From Campylobacterota bacterium (GTDB lineage Bacteria > Campylobacterota > Campylobacteria > Campylobacterales > SZUA-545), in assembly GCA_003561815.1 (NCBI GenBank), contig PWVP01000266.1, positions 1 to 21,231 on the forward strand: a stretch of DNA of 21,231 nucleotides, read 5' to 3'. The position numbers and the translations under genes were made by a program. Shown here piece by piece: positions 7,482 to 14,741 of the stretch (positions are counted from its first letter, which is position 1; each line of letters begins with the position of its first letter). The notes below the pieces were generated by a model that was not told where the DNA came from, made no database searches, and was given only the letters and a program-made list of their open reading frames with translations.

Positions 7482-8717
7482 TTATTTTCGGTTGATCGGA
7501 TCGTGCCACTGCTCGCTCAACGCACCCTGCAAAGCGATCACCTTGATTGGCTGATCCGCCTCCAGACCGCCGCTCTGGGCACCAAAGAGGGCGATGGCGT
7601 TGCTCTCAGCCAGCGGTAGCAGCATGCCTGAGCCGTACTTGCCGCCCCGGGTGACCCGAAAGCCGCCCCCCTCAAGCCGCCCTAGCAGCGCCGTATCCCG
7701 CCCGGTTTTGATCCTCACCGACTCGAGATTCTGCGCCAGGAGCACATCGAGGTAGCAAGCGCGCCGCCCCTGCATCTTCGCCAGCGCCGGAAGCACCAGC
7801 AGATGGAAGTTCACCAGAGCGCTCAAGGGGTTGCCCGGCAGCGCCACCGCCAACTTGCGGCCGATCCGTCCAGCCATGGTGGGGCGGCCGGGTTTGAGGT
7901 TGAGCCCATGAAAAAAGATCTCGATCCCCAGCCGCTCAAAAGCCGCACGGGTAAAGTCCGCCTCCCCCACACTGATACCGCCGGTGGTCAGCACCGCATC
8001 GCACCCATGCAGAACCTCCTCGAGCTTGCGGCTAAGCGACGCCTCATCATCCCCGCTGAGGGTGGCATAGGTCGCCTCATAGCCCGCCGCCTGGAGTGCG
8101 CTCACCAGCGCAATGGAGTTGGTGTTGTAGATCTCAAAAGCGCCGGGCTGCTGCCACGGCTCGATCACCTCATCGCCGCCAGAGAGCACCGCAACGCGCA
8201 AGGGGCGATAGACGGTCGCTGCCATCATCCCCTGTGAAGCAAGCAGCGCCACACCACTGGGATCGAGACACACCCCCCGCTCAAAGATCGGCGCACCGGC
8301 ACTCAGCTCCTCCCCGGCGCGCTTGATGTGGTTGCCCGCTTTGATCGTCTCCGGCAGCCGGACCTGATCGCCCTTGACAGTCGCCTCTTCAAAGGGGACC
8401 ACCGCCTCGCACCCCTCCGGCACCGGCGCACCGGTCATCACCTTGATGGTCTCGCCACCCGAAGAGAGCGCCGCATCGGGCACATCCCCGGCAAAGAGCG
8501 TGTCCAAAACACGCACCGCCTGGGCCGCATCGCCACACCGCACCGCGTAGCCATCCATCGCCGAGTTGTCAAAGGGGGGCAGATGGCGCACCGCCTGCAC
8601 GGGCTGCGCCAAAGTTCGCCCACAAAGCGAAAAGAGCCCCACGCTCTCCTCGGCGCCGATCGGCTCACTCCCCTCCACTAAACGCTTAAGCGCTTCACCG
8701 TAATCAAAAAAATCCAT
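7482..8717 (-). CDS. moeA: Molybdopterin molybdenumtransferase MoeA
   Basis: MoeA inserts molybdate into adenylylated molybdopterin to give the molybdenum cofactor needed by oxidoreductases such as nitrate reductase, formate dehydrogenase and polysulfide/thiosulfate reductases. The 411 residues show DNSAMDGYAV, the VMTGAPVPEGCEAVVPFEE segment, the VLSGGDEVIEP region, the MPT-binding TTGGISVGEADF, the KPGRP stretch and ALPGNPLSALVNFH. The open frame extends 13 codons upstream to a TTG at 8754-8756. The ATG at 8715-8717, preceded by GGAG at 7 bases and giving MDFFDYGEAL, is much more likely. It lies 45 bp after the upstream kinase gene and may be cotranscribed with it. Confidence 0.94.
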   Translation of the reverse strand: MDFFDYGEALKRLVEGSEPIGAEESVGLFSLCGRTLAQPVQAVRHLPPFDNSAMDGYAVRCGDAAQAVRVLDTLFAGDVPDAALSSGGETIKVMTGAPVPEGCEAVVPFEEATVKGDQVRLPETIKAGNHIKRAGEELSAGAPIFERGVCLDPSGVALLASQGMMAATVYRPLRVAVLSGGDEVIEPWQQPGAFEIYNTNSIALVSALQAAGYEATYATLSGDDEASLSRKLEEVLHGCDAVLTTGGISVGEADFTRAAFERLGIEIFFHGLNLKPGRPTMAGRIGRKLAVALPGNPLSALVNFHLLVLPALAKMQGRRACYLDVLLAQNLESVRIKTGRDTALLGRLEGGGFRVTRGGKYGSGMLLPLAESNAIALFGAQSGGLEADQPIKVIALQGALSEQWHDPINRK

Positions 8718-8762
8718 GCCAGACTCCACTTCTTGGTAGAAGCGATTATGCAGCAAGAGGGC

Positions 8763-10853
8763 TTATGGCGCCTGAGTCAGCGGAAGTACGATCTTAAAGC
8801 GCGCACCGCCTTTAATCGGCTCAGCGGTGAGGGTGCCGCCCATCTGCTCTTCGATAATCACCTTGGCCAGATAGAGCCCCAGCCCCACACCGGTGACAAC
8901 CCCCACCCCCTGTCCGCGCTCTTTGGTGCTAAAGAAGGGCTCAAAGAGGTGCTCTAAAGCCCCCTCTTCAAAGCCGCCACCGTTATCCTCTATCCAGATC
9001 TCCTCCCGATCGCCACGAATCAGAAAGCCAACCGCTATCTGAGCACGGTAGCCTTTGGGTGCTCTCCGGGCGCGCAGCATAATCGCATCCCGTGCGTTGG
9101 CCAGCAGATTAAAGATCGCCTGATGAAACTCCGCAGGATAGGCCTGCACCCACCCGCGACTATTGGGGGCACAAACGCAGTCGCTTAGCGGCTTTTCCGG
9201 CTGGCCAAAGCAGCGGCCCACCAGCGCGATTCTCTGCTCATCGAGCTGTGGCTGCAGCAGTTGGGCCACCTGCTTGACCTCCTCAAGCGCACAGCACGCA
9301 TGGCTCTGCTCCTTCTGGGAGAGAAAGCCGCGCAGCTCGTCGATGGTTTTGGACATCCCCTGAATCAACGCCATCGACTGATTGACCGCCCTATCGAGAG
9401 TTTTGCGATCAAGCTCGCCATAGATAAACGCCTCGCGCACCCCCTGGATATAGAGCGCGATGGCGCTTAGGGGCTGACGCCAGTGGTGGGCGATGGCGCT
9501 GAGCATCTCCCCCATCATCGAGATGCGCGACTGCTGGAGCATCGCCCGTTCGCTCTCCTGGCGGGTTTTTACCTCCCGCTCCACCCGCTCCATCAGCTCA
9601 CGGTTGAGCGACTCAAGCTCCACCGTCTGCTCCTCCAGCGCCCCCTGGATCCGCTTGCGCTCGCTGATATCCTCCATCAGCACCGCAAAGAGTCCGTGCG
9701 CGGGCGAAAAGGCGGAGATAAAGAAGTGCTTATCCAGCTCGCGCGAGTACTCCTCAAACACCATACGCCCGCCCCCTAAGGCGACATGGGCGTAGCGCTC
9801 CAGCCAGGTAGGCTCCAGATCGGGCAGCACCTCAGAGACCAGATGGCCCACAATCCGATCGGCCCTAAGCCCGGTCATCGTCTCAAAGGCGGGGTTCACC
9901 TCCAAAAACCGGTAATCCACCGGCCGCCCCTCATCGTCAAAAACCAGCTCGTGGAGCGCAAAGCCGTTGAGCATCGTCTCAAAGAGTGCACGGTAGCGCG
10001 CCTGGGAGGCCTGCAGTCTGGCGTAAGCCTCGTGGGCCTCTCTCGCCCAGCGCACCTCTGTGATATCGATGCAGGCGCCCACCATCCCCTCAAAGCGGCC
10101 CTCCTCAAAGCGCGGCACACCGTGATCGTACACCCACCGGTAGGTGCCGTCGTTTCGTCTGAGCCGGTACTCCGCCTCGAAGGGGAGGCGCTGTTTAAGC
10201 GCCTGGGTGTAGGCCTCATCAAATGCGTGGCGATCCTCCGGGTGGATATCCTCCAGCCATCCTCGATCGAGCAGCGCCTGCGCCTCACGCCCCACAAACG
10301 CCTGCCAGCTACGGTTTAAAAAGATCGCCGAGCCTTGCGCGTCGGCCACCCACGCCATAATCGGTGCCGCATCGGCCAGCGGCTTGAAGTAGCGATTGAG
10401 CCGTACCATCTCATCGAGATTTTGGGGCTCTAGATTGTGAAGCCTCAAAAGAGCGTACTGTTTATTGAGCATCGACTCCTCAAGAATGCGGTTGAGTACC
10501 GCCAGCAGGTGGGCGAGCTCCACCGGCTTGAAGAGAAAATCCCGCACCCCGATACGAAGCGCCTCGGCCAGATACTCCGTCTCGTTGTGTGCCGAGAGCA
10601 TCACCACAGGCAGCTCCGGATAGCGGGCACGAATCCGTTTGGCCAGACTCAGGCCATCCTCTTGGGGCATGCGCACATCGCACAGCACCAGATCCGCTCC
10701 ATGCGCCTCGATCAGCGCGTACGCCTCCTGAGCACTCGCAGCGGGCAGAACACGGCTGAAGTGATCGCCTAAAAAGCGGCTAAGCTGGGTTCGCTCCAGA
10801 TCCAGATCCTCCACATAGACCAGTGTCGCCTCGACCCGTTCTGTCTTACTCAC
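8763..10853 (-). CDS. Hybrid sensor kinase: receiver-PAS-PAS-histidine kinase (soluble)
   Basis: The 696-residue cytoplasmic protein has no TM segment. An N-terminal receiver (about 8-125) has acidic ED15-16, phosphoacceptor Asp59 in LCDVRMP, and K in FLFKP. Two PAS domains follow (about 165-290 and 295-420, with WLEDIHPEDR and YRWVYDHG in the first), then a short coiled coil. The kinase has H456 in AIAHHWRQPL, N-box NLLANARDAI, G1 DNGGG and FEPFFSTK. The ATP lid has an expanded glycine run (GQGVGVVTGVGLGLY). Five cysteines cluster at 520, 521, 548, 559 and 561. The start is taken as GTG at 10851-10853, because AAGG precedes it and it overlaps the CheBR stop by only 8 bp. A TTG 45 bases upstream is the alternative. 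Confidence 0.88.
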   Translation of the reverse strand: MSKTERVEATLVYVEDLDLERTQLSRFLGDHFSRVLPAASAQEAYALIEAHGADLVLCDVRMPQEDGLSLAKRIRARYPELPVVMLSAHNETEYLAEALRIGVRDFLFKPVELAHLLAVLNRILEESMLNKQYALLRLHNLEPQNLDEMVRLNRYFKPLADAAPIMAWVADAQGSAIFLNRSWQAFVGREAQALLDRGWLEDIHPEDRHAFDEAYTQALKQRLPFEAEYRLRRNDGTYRWVYDHGVPRFEEGRFEGMVGACIDITEVRWAREAHEAYARLQASQARYRALFETMLNGFALHELVFDDEGRPVDYRFLEVNPAFETMTGLRADRIVGHLVSEVLPDLEPTWLERYAHVALGGGRMVFEEYSRELDKHFFISAFSPAHGLFAVLMEDISERKRIQGALEEQTVELESLNRELMERVEREVKTRQESERAMLQQSRISMMGEMLSAIAHHWRQPLSAIALYIQGVREAFIYGELDRKTLDRAVNQSMALIQGMSKTIDELRGFLSQKEQSHACCALEEVKQVAQLLQPQLDEQRIALVGRCFGQPEKPLSDCVCAPNSRGWVQAYPAEFHQAIFNLLANARDAIMLRARRAPKGYRAQIAVGFLIRGDREEIWIEDNGGGFEEGALEHLFEPFFSTKERGQGVGVVTGVGLGLYLAKVIIEEQMGGTLTAEPIKGGARFKIVLPLTQAP

Positions 10854-13800
10854 TCTCTTTGCCTTCCTGCCCGATGGGCACCCAGATGGTAAACTCAAAG
10901 CCGTCAGGACGCACCCGGGTGGTGATGCCGCCTTGAAAGTGGCGCTCTAGAATCGTTCGGGTCATATAGAGCCCGATCCCGGTGCCTGAGCCCTCCTCTT
11001 TGGTGGTGAAGTAGGGCTCAAACATCCGATCGCGCACCGCCTGATCGGGGGCGGGTGCGGTATTAAAGAGCACAATCTCCGCACGCGTTTTAAGCGATCG
11101 GATCGCTATCTCCACCCGCCCGATAACACCAGAGTCCGCCTGGGGGCTCTCTAAAATCGCATCCTGGGCGTTGGTGAGGATATTGATCACACACTGCTTA
11201 AGATGGTTGATGCTCCCGTGCGCCCAGATGGCGCGATCGGGCTCTTTGATCTCAACCTCAATCTGGTGGTTTTTCATCTGCGCCGACATCAGATGGACCG
11301 CGCTTTTGACCGCCTCTAAGAGATTGATCGCCCCACCCTCGGTGGTGGGCTTAAAGTAGTCCCTAAAGTCATCGATCGTTCGGGACATAAAGAAGACCTG
11401 CTCCATCGTCCCGTCGATGCGCTCTTTGAGCAGCTGGCGATCGAGCACCCCTTTGTCGTAGTCGTACTGCAGCGACTGGACGAAGAGACCGATGGCGTTT
11501 AGCGGCTGGCGCCACTGATGGGCAATCGCGCCGATCATCTCCCCCATAGTGGCAAAGCGGCTCTGCTCCATCAGCCGCTCCTCTTGCAGCCAACTCTTCT
11601 CAATCAGCCGCTTTAGCTCGGTGATGTCGGCGATGGAGGTGATTTTGCAGATGCGGCCATCGATCTCGATGCGGCTAGGCTCGACAAAGAGGTGCAGCGG
11701 CGTGCCATCTTTACGCGCCAGCAGCCACTCCTGGCCGATCTCCTCCACTCTTCCCGCCAGATAGTCCCGGTAGAGCTTGCGCACCCGCGCCTGATCCGCT
11801 TTAGGGATCAGCTTTTTAATAAAATCCTGACCGATCAGCTCCTCTTCGCTATAGCCATAAATCTCCAGATAGCGGTGATTGACCCGCTCAAAGCGCCCCT
11901 TCTCATCGGTCACGCAGAGCCCCACACCGGCGGTTTCGAAGATGGCGCTCGCGGTGCGCTCATCGGCCATGCGGTGTTTGACCTCCTGCTCAACCCGCTC
12001 TTTAAGGGTGCGCTTCTCCTCCTCAAGCTGAGCGTGCAGCGCTTTGAGCTCACGGTTTTGCTCCTCAGCCCGCTTCTGGGAGGCGGTGCGCTCCTCGTAG
12101 GCTATTCGCAGCTCACTGTAGGCGCTCTGAAGCTCCTCGTTAGCGCTCTGAAGCTCTTCGTTTGTGGTCTCTAACTCCTCGTTGGTACTCTGCAGCTCCT
12201 CGTTGGTGCTTTGGAGCTCCTCGTTAAGCGACTGCATCTCCTCATTGGAGGTCTCGAGCTCCTCAATCACCGTCTGAAGGTGTTCGCGATTACTAAAGAG
12301 CTCATGCTCCAGCTCCTGCACCCTCTGATCGGAGCGGTTCGCTTCGCGCGCCTGGGGGAAAGCCTCATCGAGCAGACCGGGCTCAAGCTCATTAAACCCG
12401 AGCAGCACCCAGCAGCTCTGCACATCGTGCTGGATCGGTGTGGCAATCATCTGGACATAGCGATCACCGCCTTTAAGGCGCACCCGCATCAGCCGCGAGC
12501 TCACCCGGGTGCGTTCACGCCGCACCCGGTGCATCAGCGCGCGCAGCTCCAGATTGAGATCGGCGTGGATGATCTTGTAGATGTTTAAAGTCGCCTCACC
12601 GCTTCGAGCGATAAAGATATAGGGGTTCTGGCCCCCGTGAAAGTAGAGCACCTCATCGCTCTCACCCAGGCTCATGTAGTAGGGGAAGGCCACCTCACTA
12701 AGCGCCTCTTGCGTCGCCTCCCGAACCGACTGGCCTTTCGATCGGGGCAGCGCCGCCTCTTTAGGGTGGGCTTGAGCGGTGCGGATATAGCGCCCTATGC
12801 CCGAGAGGCGAGACTGCACCCCCTCATAGGCCCAAAAGACCCGCGCGGACTTCTCCAGTGTCCCAAAGAGGTTCTCAAAGCTCCCCACCGACTCCGATTT
12901 GCCTAAAAAGAGCAGTCCGCCGGGTCTGAGTGCGTAGTGAAAGAGGGGAAACACCTGCTGCTGCAGCACCGTATCGAAGTAGATGAGCAGATTGCGGCAG
13001 CTGATGAGATCCGGCCTTAAAAAGGGGGGATCTTTGAGCAGATCATGCACCGAGAAGATCACCATGTCCCGAATCGACTTGACCACCTCGAAACTGCCGG
13101 CCTTTTTGATAAAGAAGCGCTCAATCCGCTCTGGATCAAGGTTGATAAGCGACGACTCCGGGTAGCGCCCCATCCGCGCAATCTGCGCTGCGCCCTCATC
13201 CAGATCGGTGCCAAAGATCTGCACGCGTCCAGCCTGCAACCCGTCACCGAGAGTCTCACTGAGCAGTATCGCGATGGAGTAGGCCTCCTCACCGGTGGAG
13301 CAGCCTGGCACCCAGATTCGAATCGGGTCGCTGCTCCTTTTCAGGCGCTGGCCCAGATGCTTAGCAAGCGCCTCAAACGCCTCGGGATCGCGGAAAAAGG
13401 AGGTCACGCCGATGAGGATATCTTTAGCGAGGTTGTGCACCTCATCCACATCGGTGGCGGTTCGCTCGGCGTACTCCTTAAGCGTCATCAGACGCAAAGC
13501 GGCCATCCGCCGCTCGATGCGGCGCAGGATGGTGGTCCGTTTATACTGGCTGAAATCCACACCCCGCACCCGCAAGACATGGCCCAGGATGGTCGCGATC
13601 TCATCGCCGGACTTGCTCGCCTGATGACTCAGCGCCACCGATTCAGGAAAGTGGATCATGTGGGCCAGCTCCGCCGCCATCTCATCGGGGGTGAGCACCC
13701 GATCGGCCAGGCCGGTCTGAATCGCCGAGAGGGGCATCCCATCATACTTGGCGCTGCCGGGCTCCTGGATGATGGCGATACCGCCCTCGGCTTTAATGGC

Positions 13801-14220
13801 ACGCACACCGCGACTGCCGTCACTACCTGTCCCTGAGAGGATCACACCGATTGCCCGCTCTTTTAGGCTCTCGGCTAAAGCGGTGAGGAAGATATCGACC
13901 GAGGGCTTTGGCCCCACCCCTAAAGAGGCCGATCGCAGCTCTATCATCTCGCCCTCTAGAAGAATGTCGCGATCGGGCGGGGTGACATAGATGTGCCCGG
14001 CCTGGATCCTCTGACCGTGCCGGGCTGCCTGAACCGTGAGCTTTGTCTCCCGGCTGAGCAGATCGACCATCATGCTCTTATAGGTGGGACTTAAGTGCTG
14101 TGCGATGATATAGGCGCACGGTAGCTTGGGATCCAGTCCGCGCAAAAGCGCGCTCAGCGCCTCCAGGCCACCGGCGCTTGCGCCCACTCCCACCACATGA
14201 AACGGTCTGGAGCTGGCCAC
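10846..14220 (-). CDS. CheB-CheR-PAS-coiled-coil-PAS-histidine kinase hybrid
   Basis: The 1124-residue multidomain signalling protein has, in order: a CheB methylesterase domain (8-190) with triad S15 (GASAGG), H42 (AQHL) and D134 (GTGSDG); a CheR methyltransferase domain (about 215-465) with VPGCSTGEEAYS and CRNLLIYFD; a PAS-like module (about 510-615); a coiled coil (about 630-755) made largely of NEELQST heptads; PAS (757-875); and a kinase with H901 in AIAHQWRQPL. The N-box NILTNAQDAI and lid GTGIGLYM are good. The G1 box is degenerate: NTAPAP at 1053-1058 instead of DNGGG. The CheB receiver is absent, as in other CheBR hybrids. The start is GTG at 14218-14220, one base overlapping the regulator's TAG. 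Confidence 0.9.
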   Translation of the reverse strand: MASSRPFHVVGVGASAGGLEALSALLRGLDPKLPCAYIIAQHLSPTYKSMMVDLLSRETKLTVQAARHGQRIQAGHIYVTPPDRDILLEGEMIELRSASLGVGPKPSVDIFLTALAESLKERAIGVILSGTGSDGSRGVRAIKAEGGIAIIQEPGSAKYDGMPLSAIQTGLADRVLTPDEMAAELAHMIHFPESVALSHQASKSGDEIATILGHVLRVRGVDFSQYKRTTILRRIERRMAALRLMTLKEYAERTATDVDEVHNLAKDILIGVTSFFRDPEAFEALAKHLGQRLKRSSDPIRIWVPGCSTGEEAYSIAILLSETLGDGLQAGRVQIFGTDLDEGAAQIARMGRYPESSLINLDPERIERFFIKKAGSFEVVKSIRDMVIFSVHDLLKDPPFLRPDLISCRNLLIYFDTVLQQQVFPLFHYALRPGGLLFLGKSESVGSFENLFGTLEKSARVFWAYEGVQSRLSGIGRYIRTAQAHPKEAALPRSKGQSVREATQEALSEVAFPYYMSLGESDEVLYFHGGQNPYIFIARSGEATLNIYKIIHADLNLELRALMHRVRRERTRVSSRLMRVRLKGGDRYVQMIATPIQHDVQSCWVLLGFNELEPGLLDEAFPQAREANRSDQRVQELEHELFSNREHLQTVIEELETSNEEMQSLNEELQSTNEELQSTNEELETTNEELQSANEELQSAYSELRIAYEERTASQKRAEEQNRELKALHAQLEEEKRTLKERVEQEVKHRMADERTASAIFETAGVGLCVTDEKGRFERVNHRYLEIYGYSEEELIGQDFIKKLIPKADQARVRKLYRDYLAGRVEEIGQEWLLARKDGTPLHLFVEPSRIEIDGRICKITSIADITELKRLIEKSWLQEERLMEQSRFATMGEMIGAIAHQWRQPLNAIGLFVQSLQYDYDKGVLDRQLLKERIDGTMEQVFFMSRTIDDFRDYFKPTTEGGAINLLEAVKSAVHLMSAQMKNHQIEVEIKEPDRAIWAHGSINHLKQCVINILTNAQDAILESPQADSGVIGRVEIAIRSLKTRAEIVLFNTAPAPDQAVRDRMFEPYFTTKEEGSGTGIGLYMTRTILERHFQGGITTRVRPDGFEFTIWVPIGQEGKESE
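12103..12249 (-). repeat. Seven-fold 21-bp coding repeat (NEELQS heptads)
   Basis: Seven successive heptads close to NEELQS[T/A] (residues about 658-706 of the CheB-CheR hybrid) give an imperfect 21-bp tandem repeat built around ctcctcgtt on the plus strand. The heptad spacing and Glu/Leu positions fit a parallel coiled coil linking the CheR and PAS/kinase parts. Repeats of this kind are common in CheBR hybrids. Copy number could vary by slippage. Confidence 0.85.
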
Positions 14221-14606
14221 TAAGAGGTGCTCCTGGCGGCCACCCGCTCCACCGCTGCCACCAGATCCGGTAGCGGAACCGGTTTATAGAGCAGCGCCTC
14301 CACCTCTTGATGCAGCTGCGACTCCCCCACATGGGCCGTCACCACAATCAGCGCCGGGGGCGACTTAAGCGCTTTGCTCGCCTGGATAAGCTCCCACCCG
14401 TCCATCCGGGGCATCTTCAGATCGGTGACCAGCAGATCGAAGGGGCGCTTTTGCAGCTGCTCGATCGCCTCCTGCCCATCAGACGCCACGACAATCTCCC
14501 CCGCTACCCGCTTGAGCACTGTAGGCACCAGCAGCCTTGTCGCATCGTCGTCATCCACAAACAGAATCGAAAACCGCTCATACCGAGGCTCTTGCCGCTT
14601 TGCCAC
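14220..14606 (-). CDS. Single-domain response regulator (CheY-like)
   Basis: A 128-residue stand-alone receiver without an output domain. It has the acidic cluster in LFVDDDDATRLLV, the phosphoacceptor Asp in LLVTDLKMPRMDGWE (about residue 61), the Thr in IVVTAHV and the Lys in LLYKPVPLPD. It starts at GTG 14604-14606 with a G-rich sequence upstream, and no in-frame ATG exists near the N terminus. The TAG overlaps the GTG of the CheB-CheR gene by one base. It is therefore probably the phosphorelay partner of the two downstream kinases, or supplies the receiver function missing from the CheB domain. Confidence 0.9.
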   Translation of the reverse strand: MAKRQEPRYERFSILFVDDDDATRLLVPTVLKRVAGEIVVASDGQEAIEQLQKRPFDLLVTDLKMPRMDGWELIQASKALKSPPALIVVTAHVGESQLHQEVEALLYKPVPLPDLVAAVERVAARSTS

Positions 14607-14639
14607 CCGTTTTCCCCCGCTTCTAACTCTTTTCTAACC

Positions 14640-14645
14640 ACTATA
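14640..14645 (-). promoter_or_regulatory. Candidate -10 box for the minus-strand signalling operon
   Basis: TATAGT on the minus strand, in the divergent spacer. It is placed about 34 bp upstream of the GTG of the single-domain regulator, giving a leader of roughly 27 bases. No good -35 hexamer is seen 16-18 bp upstream. Confidence 0.4.
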
Positions 14646-14712
14646 CAGCAAACAGCTAAAAGCGGACCTTCAAAACGGCACTCAACGCTACGGTTGCTCA
14701 GGATCCGTTGGT

Positions 14713-14718
14713 TAAAAT
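14713..14718 (+). promoter_or_regulatory. Candidate -10 box for the plus-strand cassette
   Basis: TAAAAT on the plus strand, 23 bp upstream of the ATG at 14742 and just before the Shine-Dalgarno AAGGAG (14731-14736). The predicted leader is short, about 17 bases. With the minus-strand box 70 bp away, the region 14607-14741 is a compact divergent control region. No convincing operator palindrome was found between them. Confidence 0.35.
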
Positions 14719-14741
14719 CTTCCCAATCCAAAGGAGAGACC

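Noticed and set aside
8718..8756. Longer MoeA start at a TTG
   Set aside because: The ATG at 8717 has a Shine-Dalgarno sequence and gives the usual MoeA N terminus.
12103..12249. Regular 21-bp repeats that could suggest a CRISPR-like or tandem-repeat array
   Set aside because: There are no unique spacers, and the units translate to NEELQS heptads of a coiled coil within an intact gene.
13045..13836. 263-codon open frame antisense to the CheB-CheR domains
   Set aside because: The opposite strand encodes intact catalytic motifs; this frame is His/Gly/Leu-rich shadow sequence.
14307..14741. N-terminal extension of the AsmA-like gene (145 extra codons in frame)
   Set aside because: It overlaps the divergent regulator gene and promoter region, whereas the ATG at 14742 has AAGGAG and begins a typical membrane module.
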